Shown one piece after another: positions 1 through 7,789 of a stretch of 64,000 nt of DNA. The first letter of the stretch is position 1; each line of letters starts with the position of its first letter. The notes below the pieces were generated by a model. It searched no databases and was not told the DNA's origin. It saw nothing but the letters and a program-made list of their open reading frames with translations. The translations under genes and the position numbers were made by a program. Source of the DNA: Actinophytocola xinjiangensis (GTDB lineage Bacteria > Actinomycetota > Actinomycetes > Mycobacteriales > Pseudonocardiaceae); the NCBI RefSeq assembly GCF_001921215.1, contig NZ_MSIF01000001.1:868001-932000 (forward strand), written 5' to 3'.

Positions 1-1
1 C

Positions 2-352
2 AACGCGATCGAGCCGGGGGCGCGTACCCGGATGACGGAGAACCTGCTCGGCGACCTGGCCGACCGGCTCGACCCGAGCCTGGTGGCGCCGGTCGTCCTG
101 TGGCTGGCCGCGCGGGAGTGCGCGACGACCGGCGAGGTCTACAACGTGGGCGGCGGTCGGGTGGCCAGGGTCGTGATCGCCCAGACGCCCGGCTTCTTCT
201 CCCGCGAGATCACCGCCGAGGCCCTGCGGGACGGCTGGGACGCCCTGAACGACCCCGGCCGGGCCGAGGTGATGACGACCTTCCAGCAGGAGATGGGTGT
301 CCTGGTGGGACTGCTCGCGGACGGGGACCCCTCGGCGGTCGCCGATGCGTGA
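2..352 (+). CDS. Short-chain dehydrogenase/reductase, C-terminal part (5' truncated by window edge)
   Basis: The reading frame is open from the first bases, so the gene begins upstream. The visible 116 residues fit the C-terminus of a classical SDR of the kind found in peroxisomal multifunctional type-2 (HSD17B4-like) enzymes. A NAIEPGARTRMTE segment matches the usual N-x-(I/V)-x-P-G stretch after the catalytic site, and ATTGEVYNVGGG matches the terminal dinucleotide-domain strand. The catalytic Tyr/Lys lie outside the window. Its TGA overlaps the ATG of the acyl-CoA dehydrogenase (ATGcgTGA), so the two are translationally coupled. A 3-hydroxyacyl-CoA dehydrogenase role in beta-oxidation is inferred from the operon. 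Confidence 0.85.
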   Translation, partial: NAIEPGARTRMTENLLGDLADRLDPSLVAPVVLWLAARECATTGEVYNVGGGRVARVVIAQTPGFFSREITAEALRDGWDALNDPGRAEVMTTFQQEMGVLVGLLADGDPSAVADA

Positions 353-1514
353 GCTGCGCGACCCCGAGCACGAGCTGATCGCCACGACGATCCGTGAGCG
401 CGTCGCCGAGTTCGACGACGACTACTGGTCGGCGTGCGACCGCGACCACCGGTTCCCCTGGGAGTTCTTCACCGCGCTGGCCGAAGGCGGCTGGGTCGGC
501 CTCGCCATCCCCGAGGAGTACGGCGGCGGTGGCCGTGGCGTCACGGAGGCGGCGATCCTGCTGCGCGAGATCGCGGCGTCCGGGGCGGCCATGAACGGGT
601 GCACGGCCCTGCACATGAACGTGTTCGGGCTCCAGCCGGTCATCAAGTACGGCAACGACCGTCTCAAGGAGACCTTCCTCCCGCCGGCCGCGGCGGGCGA
701 GCTGCACGTGGCGTTCGCCGTGACCGAGCCGGACGCGGGCACGGACACCTCCCGGATCACCACGCGTGCCGTGCGCGACGGTGACGGCTGGCGGATCAGC
801 GGCCAGAAGATCTGGACGAGCAAGGCGCTCGAGTCGTCGATGGCGCTGATGCTCGCCCGCACCGCGCCGGCGCCCGACACCGAGGCCGGTCGCTTCGACG
901 GGCTCAGCCTGTTCCTGATCGACCTGGACCCCGACCACGTCGACATCCGGCCCATCCCGAAGGCCGGCCGCAACGCGGTCGCCACCTGCGAGACCTTCTA
1001 CGACGACCTCCCGGTCGAGGGCTGGCGACTGGTCGGCGAGGAGGGCAAGGGCTTCAAGCACATCCTGTCGGGGCTCAACCCCGAGCGGATCCTGATCGCC
1101 GCCGAGGCGACGGGCATCGGACAGGCCGCGCTGCGCCGCGCCACCGACTACGCCAAGGTGCGGCGCGTGTTCGACCGCCCGATCGGCAGCAACCAGGCGC
1201 TGTCCCACCCCCTGGCCGACTCCTACGCCCGGCTGGAGGCCGCCTGGGAGCTGACCATGGTCGCCGCCGGCCGGTACGACGCGGGGCTGTCCTGCGGCGC
1301 CGAGGCCAACATGGCGAAGTACCTCGCGGCCGAGGCCGGCTACGACGCCGCCGACCGCGCGGTGCAGACCCACGGCGGGCTCGGCTACGCGCAGGAGTAC
1401 CACGTCGAGCGCTACTGGCGGGAGGCGCGGATCATGCGGCTGGCGCCGATCAGCCAGGAGATGTCGCTCAACTTCATCGCCCAGCAGGTGCTTGGCCTGC
1501 CCCGGAGCTACTGA
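345..1514 (+). CDS. Acyl-CoA dehydrogenase
   Basis: A 389-residue protein of normal length for the family. It would introduce a 2,3-double bond into an acyl-CoA thioester using FAD. The N-terminal helical domain is followed by the mid-domain substrate/FAD motif AFAVTEPDAGTDTS (about residues 125-138) and the KIWTS stretch, then the C-terminal helical domain with THGGLGYAQEYHVER and RLAPISQEM. That last segment replaces the YEGT-type base motif of classic short-chain enzymes, as in several actinobacterial catabolic ACADs. The start was chosen at the ATG overlapping the upstream stop codon. It lies in a tight operon with SDR, thiolase and acyl-CoA ligase genes, so it probably acts in ring or side-chain beta-oxidation. 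The substrate cannot be read from sequence. Confidence 0.92.
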   Translation: MRELRDPEHELIATTIRERVAEFDDDYWSACDRDHRFPWEFFTALAEGGWVGLAIPEEYGGGGRGVTEAAILLREIAASGAAMNGCTALHMNVFGLQPVIKYGNDRLKETFLPPAAAGELHVAFAVTEPDAGTDTSRITTRAVRDGDGWRISGQKIWTSKALESSMALMLARTAPAPDTEAGRFDGLSLFLIDLDPDHVDIRPIPKAGRNAVATCETFYDDLPVEGWRLVGEEGKGFKHILSGLNPERILIAAEATGIGQAALRRATDYAKVRRVFDRPIGSNQALSHPLADSYARLEAAWELTMVAAGRYDAGLSCGAEANMAKYLAAEAGYDAADRAVQTHGGLGYAQEYHVERYWREARIMRLAPISQEMSLNFIAQQVLGLPRSY

Positions 1515-2314
1515 TGTCCCGTTTCGAGGGCCGGGTGGCCTACGTCCTGGGCGGCGGCAGCGACGGCCCGGCGCGACCGGGGGAGACCCTGCCGATGGGC
1601 AACGGCCGGGCGATCGCGCTGCGGCTGGCCGCCGAGGGCGCGACGGTCGTCGTCGGCGACAAGGTGCTCGCCCGTGCCGAGGCGACCGTCGAGCACCTCG
1701 CCGTCCCCGGGCTCGCGGTCGAGGTCGACGCCGCCGACCCCGGTTCGTGCCGGGCCGCCGTCGCGGCCGCGCTGGCCCACGGTGGTCGGCTCGACATCGT
1801 CGTGTGCAACGTCGGGCTGTCGGGGCGGGAGCCGCTGAAGGTCCAGAGCATCGAGGACTGGGACATCGCGTCCGATGTCAACGTCCGCTCGCACTGGCTG
1901 ACCGCGCAGGCCGCGCTCGAACCCATGCTGGAGCGGGGTTCGGGGGCGTTCGTGTTCGTCGGGTCCACCGCGGGCGTCTACAGCAGCCGCCGCTCGTTGT
2001 CCTACGAGGCGACGAAGGCCGCACAGCTCGCGGTGATGCGCCACGTCGCGGTCCGGTACGCCGGTCGCGGCATCCGGGCCAACGCGGTGGTGCTCGGCAC
2101 CATCGACTCGGCGTTGGTGCGCCGTGAGTTCGGGGACGCACCGGGCGCGGCCCGCGCGTCCGTCGTCCCGATGGGACGTGAGGGCCGACCGGAGGAGGCC
2201 GCGGGCGCGGTCGCCTTCCTGGTGAGCGACGACGCGGGCTACGTGACCGGCCAGAGCCTGCTCGTGGACGGCGGCGTGAGCGCGGCCTGGCCCATCCCCC
2301 CGGTGGTCTCGTGA
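1514..2314 (+). CDS. SDR family oxidoreductase
   Basis: A 266-residue NAD(P)-dependent short-chain dehydrogenase/reductase. The nucleotide-binding glycine motif is unusual: the usual TGxxxGxG loop is stretched to GGGSDGPARPGETLPMGNG (about residues 13-31). The active site is conventional, with Ser in VGSTAG and YEATK as the YxxxK pair; DGGVSAAW lies near the C-terminus. The ATG overlaps the acyl-CoA dehydrogenase TGA by one base. It probably oxidises or reduces a hydroxyacyl or ring carbonyl intermediate of the same pathway; the substrate is unknown. Confidence 0.9.
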   Translation: MSRFEGRVAYVLGGGSDGPARPGETLPMGNGRAIALRLAAEGATVVVGDKVLARAEATVEHLAVPGLAVEVDAADPGSCRAAVAAALAHGGRLDIVVCNVGLSGREPLKVQSIEDWDIASDVNVRSHWLTAQAALEPMLERGSGAFVFVGSTAGVYSSRRSLSYEATKAAQLAVMRHVAVRYAGRGIRANAVVLGTIDSALVRREFGDAPGAARASVVPMGREGRPEEAAGAVAFLVSDDAGYVTGQSLLVDGGVSAAWPIPPVVS

Positions 2315-2327
2315 ACAGGAGCAGCAG

Positions 2328-3497
2328 ATGACCAAGGTCGTCGTCAGTGGCGTCGGGATGAGCCCGTTCGGGAAGTTCCTCGACAGGTCCATGAAGGACC
2401 TCGGCCGGGTCGCGGTCGACGCGGCACTCGCCGACGCCGGTATCGGGGTGCCCGACGTCCAGGCGATGTTCTTCTCCAACGCCCTGGCCGGGCTGATCAC
2501 CGGCCAGGAGTGCATCCGGGGCGAGGTGGTCGGCTACCCGCTGGGCCTGGCGGGCATTCCCATCCACAACGTCGAGAACGCCTGTGCCTCGGGCGGCAAC
2601 GCCCTGCATCTCGCGTGGCTGGCCGTCGCCTCCGGCCTGTACGACACGGTGCTCGCCCTCGGCGTCGAGAAGGCGAACCACGAGGACCGGCAGCGCACCT
2701 TCAGCGCCTACGCCGCCGGCATGGACGTCGAGCAGGGCTTCGCGACCGGTGACGGCGCCGGTCAGGAGCGCAGTCCGTTCGTCGACCGCCAGGCGCGCCT
2801 GGCCGCCACCCTGTTCGACGAGCGGGGCGTGACGATGGAGGGGCTGGCCAGGGTCACCTCGCGGTCGCTGGAGAGCGCCCGGCACAACCCGTTCGCGCAC
2901 CGGCGTTTCGGTGGCTCGCCGCAGGACGTGCTCGACGCCCGCGTCGTCGTGGAGCCGCTGACCGTGCTGATGAGCTCGCCGGTCAGCGACGGCGCGGCCG
3001 CCGTGGTGGTCACCAGCAAGCCCTCGGCGCGGTCGGTCGACATCCTCGCCTCCCGGATGGCCACCCGCCCGCCGGCCGACCAGCCCGACGCCCCCAACGC
3101 GGTCGAGGCGTCGGCCCGCGCGGCGTTCGAACAGGCGGGTCTCGGGCCGCAGGACATGGACCTGGCCGAGGTGCACGACGCCTCGGTGGCCTACGAGCTG
3201 ATGGCGTGGACCGACGTCGGCCTGTGCGCGCCGGGCGACGAGCAGCGTTGGGCGATGGAGGGCGTGACCGAGGCGGGCGGCGCGATGCCGGTCAACCGCT
3301 CCGGCGGCCTGGTCGGCCGCGGCCACGCCCTGGGCGCCAGCGGTCTCGCCCAGGTGCACGACGTCGTGCGCCAGCTGCGCGGTGAGGCGGGGGAGCTGCA
3401 ACTGGCCGACCCGCGCCGGGCCGTGGTCCAGATCGGCGGTGGTGTCGTCGACTGGCTGACCGCCGCGTCGAGCGTGCACGTCCTGGGGAAGGGCTGA
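2328..3497 (+). CDS. Thiolase family protein (SCP-x / lipid-transfer-protein-like)
   Basis: A 389-residue member of the SCP2-type thiolase branch, which carries out thiolytic or retro-aldol C-C cleavage of branched acyl-CoAs. The nucleophilic Cys86 sits in ENACASGG. HDAS near residue 285 corresponds to the HDAF region, and GRGHALGASG to the GHxxGASG motif. An SD-like AGGAGCAGC precedes the ATG after a 13-bp gap from the SDR. In steroid side-chain degradation such proteins normally work with a DUF35 partner (for example Ltp2 or ChsH-type proteins), and no DUF35 gene is visible in this window. It may be encoded upstream, or this protein may act alone. Confidence 0.88.
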   Translation: MTKVVVSGVGMSPFGKFLDRSMKDLGRVAVDAALADAGIGVPDVQAMFFSNALAGLITGQECIRGEVVGYPLGLAGIPIHNVENACASGGNALHLAWLAVASGLYDTVLALGVEKANHEDRQRTFSAYAAGMDVEQGFATGDGAGQERSPFVDRQARLAATLFDERGVTMEGLARVTSRSLESARHNPFAHRRFGGSPQDVLDARVVVEPLTVLMSSPVSDGAAAVVVTSKPSARSVDILASRMATRPPADQPDAPNAVEASARAAFEQAGLGPQDMDLAEVHDASVAYELMAWTDVGLCAPGDEQRWAMEGVTEAGGAMPVNRSGGLVGRGHALGASGLAQVHDVVRQLRGEAGELQLADPRRAVVQIGGGVVDWLTAASSVHVLGKG

Positions 3498-3499
3498 GC

Positions 3500-4468
3500 G
3501 TGTCCGACCTCGTCATCGACGCCCACCTGCACGTCTGGGACGCCACCTGGCTCCCGGAAGGGCTGCGGCGCGCGTGGGCCAGGCAGGGCGCGGGGCGCCG
3601 GCTGCCGGAACGTCACCCCGAGGACATCCTCGCCCACGTGGCCGTTGGCCAGAGCGACCCGGACGCTGGCCTGACGGTGGCGGCGTTCGACAGCGTCGGC
3701 GTCGCGGCGGGCCTGATCCCGGTCGTCGACTGGACCATCGTGGGCGCCCCGGCCGGTGAACACCTCCCGATCGGCGCGCTCAACGCCCGGTACGAACAGC
3801 TCTGCGCACGCAACGAGAGGCGGCTGTACTTCGCGGCCGGTCTGGATCCGCGACACCCCGACGCGCGGGCACTGTTCGAACAGGCGGCCGCGCACCCGCA
3901 CTGCCGTGGGTTCAAGCTCTACCCGGCCGCGGGCTGGGACCTGCGCGATCCCGCGCACGCCTGGCTGTTCGAGGCGCTGGTGGAACGCGAGCTGCCCGCC
4001 GTCGTCCACACCAGCCCGCTGGGCGGCGACCCGTTACAGGTGGTGCGCTGCCGGCCAGCGGAGGTCGGTGCCCTGCTGGCGACGTACCCGACGCTGCGGG
4101 TGTCCTTCGCCCACGCGGGCATCGAGGCGTGGTGGAGCGAGGCGCTCGACTGCGCGACGGGGTGGCAGCACGCCTACCTCGAGCTGTCGCTGTGGCAGCG
4201 CCTGGCCGCCGTCGACTACCCGGAGTTCCGGCGCCGGGTGCGGGCGATGCGCACCCAGATCGGGGCCCACCGGCTGGTCTTCGGGTCCGACATCTGCCGT
4301 GGCCCGAGGGAGGACGCCGACGGGCGGGAACTGGCGCGCTTCGTCACCATGGTGCGCGACCTCGCCGCGCCCCACGACGGTGACCCCCCGGTCCTGTCCG
4401 ACGAGGAACTGGGCCTGTTCCTCGCCGGCAACGCCATCCGGTTGTTCAACCTCAAGGAGTTCGCATGA
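3500..4468 (+). CDS. Amidohydrolase-2 family protein
   Basis: A 322-residue TIM-barrel metal-dependent hydrolase or decarboxylase of the amidohydrolase-2 family. The metal-binding HxH lies at the N-terminus (DAHLHVWD), followed by RGFKLYP, the histidines of VVHTSP and SFAHAG, and the terminal aspartate in FGSDICRG. It starts with GTG two bases after the thiolase TGA, and its own TGA overlaps the ligase ATG. In this family the reaction may be C-C hydrolysis, decarboxylation or lactone hydrolysis. Opening a lactone made by the nearby Baeyer-Villiger enzyme is one plausible role, but this is only inference. Confidence 0.85.
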   Translation: MSDLVIDAHLHVWDATWLPEGLRRAWARQGAGRRLPERHPEDILAHVAVGQSDPDAGLTVAAFDSVGVAAGLIPVVDWTIVGAPAGEHLPIGALNARYEQLCARNERRLYFAAGLDPRHPDARALFEQAAAHPHCRGFKLYPAAGWDLRDPAHAWLFEALVERELPAVVHTSPLGGDPLQVVRCRPAEVGALLATYPTLRVSFAHAGIEAWWSEALDCATGWQHAYLELSLWQRLAAVDYPEFRRRVRAMRTQIGAHRLVFGSDICRGPREDADGRELARFVTMVRDLAAPHDGDPPVLSDEELGLFLAGNAIRLFNLKEFA

Positions 4469-6024
4469 GCGACACCCTCGGCGGCCTCTTCGCCAACGCG
4501 GGCAGGCGGTTCCACGACAACGTGGCGGTCACCGTCGGCGCGGAGAGCCAGACCTTCGGGGAGGTGATCGACCACGGCTGGCGGCTCGCGCACGCGCTGC
4601 GCGACCGTGGGGTCGCCCCCGGGTCGTTCGTGGCCGCGATGCTCGGTGCCAACCGTGTCGAGTCGCTGGCGGTCTACGTCGGCCTCGCGCTGGGCGGTTA
4701 CACCGCCGTGCACGTCAACGACCGGCTGACCGCGCCGGAGGTCGACCACGTCCTGTCCGACTCGGGCGCGGCGGCGCTGATCCACACCGACGGGCCCGCC
4801 GGCGTCACCACCGAGCTGACCACGACCACGGGCCTCGCGGCCTGGTTCGCGATCGGCGGCGACCCGCCGCCGGGAGCCGAGTCCTACGCCGGGGCGCTCG
4901 CGGCCGCGTCGAACGAGCCGGTGCCCACCCAGGTCGCCCCGGAGGACATCGCCCTGGTGGGCTACACCAGCGGCACGACCGGTTTCCCCAAGGGTGTCCT
5001 GGTCAGCCACCGCGCGGTCGTCAACTGCGTCAAGCTGGTGCCCTACGCCTACCGTTTCCCGCTCCAGGGCCACGCCGCCTTCCCGGGCGGCTGGTCGTTC
5101 GTGTCCGGGCTGTGGGGCGTGATCTTCCCGCACTTCTACACCGGCGGGACGGTCGCGTTCATCGCGGGCGCCACCCCCGACGAGTGGGGGCGGCACATGG
5201 TGGAGCACCGGGCGACGTTCACCCTCGGCCTGACGCCCCTCATCCCGGGCCTGATGGAAGCGCTGCGCCTGTACCCGGCCGCGCTCGACACGCTGCAGTC
5301 GGTGCTGCACTCCGGTGGTCCGCTGCCACCGGAGCTCGCCGCCGACCTGGTCGCGCTGATCGACGACCGTCTCGTCGAGACCTACGGCATGACCGAGGTG
5401 GTCGGGCCGATCACGATCTCCAACCGCACCGACTGGCGTGGTCTCGGCGGCGCGGACAACATCTTCGAGTCCGTCGGCCGGCCGCTGCCGACGTCGTCGA
5501 TGCGCGTCATCGACCCCGACGGCAACCCGCTGCCCTCGGGCGAGGTCGGCGAGCTGGTCATCGAGGCGGACACGATGTTCTCCGGCTACCACAACCAGCC
5601 GGAGAAGACGGCGGCCGTGCTGCGCGCGGGTGCCTACCACACCGGGGACCTCGGCTATCGCGACAAGGCCGGCTACTACTACCTCACCGGACGCGCGCAG
5701 GAGCTGATCATCACCGGTGGCGCCAACGTGTACCCCGCCGAGGTGGAGCGCGTGCTGCTGCTGATGGACGACGTCGCCGAGGCGGCGGTCTTCGGGCTGC
5801 CGGACGAGCGCTGGGGTGAGGCGGTCTCGGCGGCCGTCGTCCTGCGTCCCGGTGCGACCGTGACCGCCGACGAGGTCCGGGACTTCGCCCGGTCGCAGCT
5901 GGCCGGTTTCAAGAAGCCGGTCCACCTGTTCTTCCTCGACGCGCTGCCCCGCAACGCCGCGATGAAGGTCATGAAGCACGTGCTCAAGGACCAGTTGGCG
6001 GACGCGACAGGAGGCCCCCGGTGA
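4465..6024 (+). CDS. AMP-dependent acyl-CoA synthetase/ligase
   Basis: A 519-residue ANL-superfamily adenylate-forming enzyme that activates a carboxylate to acyl-AMP and then acyl-CoA. The P-loop YTSGTTGFPKG is at about residues 171-181, ETYGMTE forms the A5 motif, and YHTGDLGYRD carries the ribose-binding Asp. LTGRAQELIITGGANVYPAEVE is split across the hinge region, and the catalytic C-terminal Lys lies in AAMKVMK. The ATG overlaps the amidohydrolase stop (ATGA), and the stop overlaps the GTG of the next gene. It would supply the CoA thioester for the acyl-CoA dehydrogenase and thiolase in the same operon. Confidence 0.92.
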   Translation: MSDTLGGLFANAGRRFHDNVAVTVGAESQTFGEVIDHGWRLAHALRDRGVAPGSFVAAMLGANRVESLAVYVGLALGGYTAVHVNDRLTAPEVDHVLSDSGAAALIHTDGPAGVTTELTTTTGLAAWFAIGGDPPPGAESYAGALAAASNEPVPTQVAPEDIALVGYTSGTTGFPKGVLVSHRAVVNCVKLVPYAYRFPLQGHAAFPGGWSFVSGLWGVIFPHFYTGGTVAFIAGATPDEWGRHMVEHRATFTLGLTPLIPGLMEALRLYPAALDTLQSVLHSGGPLPPELAADLVALIDDRLVETYGMTEVVGPITISNRTDWRGLGGADNIFESVGRPLPTSSMRVIDPDGNPLPSGEVGELVIEADTMFSGYHNQPEKTAAVLRAGAYHTGDLGYRDKAGYYYLTGRAQELIITGGANVYPAEVERVLLLMDDVAEAAVFGLPDERWGEAVSAAVVLRPGATVTADEVRDFARSQLAGFKKPVHLFFLDALPRNAAMKVMKHVLKDQLADATGGPR

Positions 6025-6905
6025 AGCTGGGCATCAGTGAGCTGTTCCCCGGGACCGGGCCGCGTGACGGCCGGTGGTCGCTGGACGCCGCGCAGCTGAT
6101 CGAGGAGATCGGCTACAACTCGGTGTGGCTGCCCGAGCACGTGGTCTTCTTCCCGAGCTACCGGTCGAAGTACCCCTACGAGTCCGGCGGTGCCCAGGAG
6201 GTGCACCGGACGCTCGGTGTCCACGACCCCCTCGTGCTGGCGGGCTCGCTCGCCGCGGCGACGACGACGCTGCGGATCGGCACCTACGTCCTCGTGCTGC
6301 CCCAACGCAACCCGATCGTCACGGCCCGCCAGGTGGCCAGCGTGGACCGGCTCTCCGGTGGCCGGTTCCAGCTCGGTGTCGGGGTCGGCTGGTCGGAGGA
6401 GGAGTACGCCGCGCTGGACGTGCCGTTCGAGCGCCGGGGTGAGCGGATGAACGAGTACCTCGCGGCGATGCGTGCCCTGTGGGACGAGGAGGAGGAGACC
6501 TCGTTCTCCGGTGAGTTCGTCGAGTTCGAGCCGCTCTACTGCTTCCCCAAGCCGGCCCAGAAGCGGCTGCCGGTCATTGTCGGTGGCAACAGCCGGGCCA
6601 CCCTCGACCGGATCGTGAAGTACGGCGACGGCTGGGCCGGGTACAGCCGCACGCACGAGGACATCAGGGTGTTCGTCGAGAAGCTGACCGTCCTGATGGA
6701 GGCCGCGGGCCGCGACATGTCCGAGCTGTCGCTCAAGGTGGGGCGGCGCAGCAAGGGCATGTCGGACAAGGACTGGGAGGACGACCGCGCCTACATCGAG
6801 CAGGCGGCGAGCGTGGGCATCGACGAGGTCGTGGTCTCGCCCCGGATCGGCGACGAGAACTACGAGCGGGACATGCGGCGCTACGCCGAGATCGTCGGCC
6901 TCTGA
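6021..6905 (+). CDS. LLM-class F420-dependent oxidoreductase
   Basis: A 294-residue luciferase-like TIM-barrel flavin/F420 enzyme. Family marks include YNSVWLPEHV near the N-terminus, RIGTYVLVLPQRNPI, the GRFQLGVGVGW loop and LPVIVGGNS. It begins with GTG overlapping the ligase TGA (GTGA) and is the last gene of the catabolic operon. In actinobacteria this class performs F420-dependent hydride transfers as well as FMN-dependent oxygenations. Which cofactor and substrate are used here is not evident. Confidence 0.9.
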   Translation: MKLGISELFPGTGPRDGRWSLDAAQLIEEIGYNSVWLPEHVVFFPSYRSKYPYESGGAQEVHRTLGVHDPLVLAGSLAAATTTLRIGTYVLVLPQRNPIVTARQVASVDRLSGGRFQLGVGVGWSEEEYAALDVPFERRGERMNEYLAAMRALWDEEEETSFSGEFVEFEPLYCFPKPAQKRLPVIVGGNSRATLDRIVKYGDGWAGYSRTHEDIRVFVEKLTVLMEAAGRDMSELSLKVGRRSKGMSDKDWEDDRAYIEQAASVGIDEVVVSPRIGDENYERDMRRYAEIVGL

Positions 6906-6921
6906 CGGGCGCGGTCGCCGC

Positions 6922-7662
6922 TCAGATCGACCAGTGCATGCCGCCGTCGACGCTGAACACGTCCCCGGTGACGTACGACGCGGGCCCGGAGGCGAGGAAG
7001 GCGACGAGTGCGGCGGCCTCCTGCGGCCTGCCGAACCGGCCTGCCGGGATGCGGGCGCGGACCAGGGCCGCGCGCGACTCGTCGGTCGGGTACGTACGCC
7101 GGACCTGTTCGCTGTCGATCCGTCCCGGGGCGAGGCAGTTGACGGTGACGCCGTCGGCGGCGACGGTCCGGGCGAGGGCCTTGGACCACAGGACACAGGC
7201 CGCGACGGCGGCCTGGGCGGCGGACACCACGGTCGGTTCCAGCAGGCCGACGAAGTTCACCACCCGGCCCGCTCCGCTGGTGCGCAGCATCGGCAGCAGG
7301 GCGTCGGTGAGGCGCCGCTTGGCGTGGAAGTTGAGGTCGAACTGCCGGTGCCAGACCTCCTCGGTGAGGGCCTCGCCCGGTTGTTCGGCCGCCCCCGCGA
7401 CGTTCACCAGGACGTCGACCCGGCCGTGTTCCCCGGCGACGGTGTCGGCGATCCGGGTGGCGGCCCGTGGGTCGGTGAGGTCGGCCGCCACCACCAGCGG
7501 CCGTGCCGCCAGTTCGTCGGCGACCTGGTCGAGCAGGGCGCGGCGCCGGGCGACCAGCACCACGTCGGCGCCCTCCGCCGCGAGGGCGAGTGCTGTGGCG
7601 CGACCGATCCCGGCGCTCGCCCCGGTCACCACGGCGACGCGTCCGGCCAGGTGCAGGTCCAT
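6922..7662 (-). CDS. SDR family protein lacking the catalytic tyrosine
   Basis: A 246-residue classical-SDR-sized protein with an intact cofactor loop, VTGASAGIG (residues 13-21), and the NVAG strand. The active site is degenerate. The catalytic Ser region reads NFVGLLE, and the position four before the conserved Lys of SKAL is Val instead of Tyr, so there is no YxxxK. The C-terminal PAGRFGRPQEAA and SVDGG motifs are normal. It is transcribed convergently to the LLM gene and divergently from the monooxygenase, with two operator-like boxes in the shared promoter region. It may be a non-canonical enzyme or a regulatory paralogue. Confidence 0.9.
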   Translation of the reverse strand: MDLHLAGRVAVVTGASAGIGRATALALAAEGADVVLVARRRALLDQVADELAARPLVVAADLTDPRAATRIADTVAGEHGRVDVLVNVAGAAEQPGEALTEEVWHRQFDLNFHAKRRLTDALLPMLRTSGAGRVVNFVGLLEPTVVSAAQAAVAACVLWSKALARTVAADGVTVNCLAPGRIDSEQVRRTYPTDESRAALVRARIPAGRFGRPQEAAALVAFLASGPASYVTGDVFSVDGGMHWSI

Positions 7663-7692
7663 GGATTCCTCCGTTTCCTCTCTACAAAATCA

Positions 7693-7706
7693 AGCAAGTG
7701 CTTGAT
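7693..7706. promoter_or_regulatory. KstR2-like operator box 1
   Basis: AGCAAGTGCTTGAT fits the mycobacterial/rhodococcal KstR2 consensus AnCAAGnnCTTGnT as I recall it. It also sits inside the longer palindrome ATCAAGCA-AG-TGCTTGAT (7689-7706). It lies about 30 bp upstream of the minus-strand SDR start. Confidence 0.6.
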
Positions 7707-7758
7707 ACATTACCGAGAGACGGACGGCGACGGAAGCGGTGCGGTACGCGTTATGTGC

Positions 7759-7772
7759 AGCAAGCGCTTGAT
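7759..7772. promoter_or_regulatory. KstR2-like operator box 2
   Basis: AGCAAGCGCTTGAT is the second copy, identical to box 1 except for one central base, and also fits AnCAAGnnCTTGnT. Box centres are 66 bp apart, about six helical turns, so both face the same side of the DNA. This box lies 17 bp before the monooxygenase ATG, and both divergent genes are probably controlled together by a TetR-type repressor encoded elsewhere. Confidence 0.6.
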
Positions 7773-7789
7773 TCTATGAGGGGACCACG

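Noticed and set aside
1878-3479. Minus-strand frame of 533 codons opposite the thiolase
   Set aside because: No recognisable domain; Arg/His/Gly-rich composition typical of antisense shadows in high-GC DNA, while the thiolase on the other strand has its active-site motifs.
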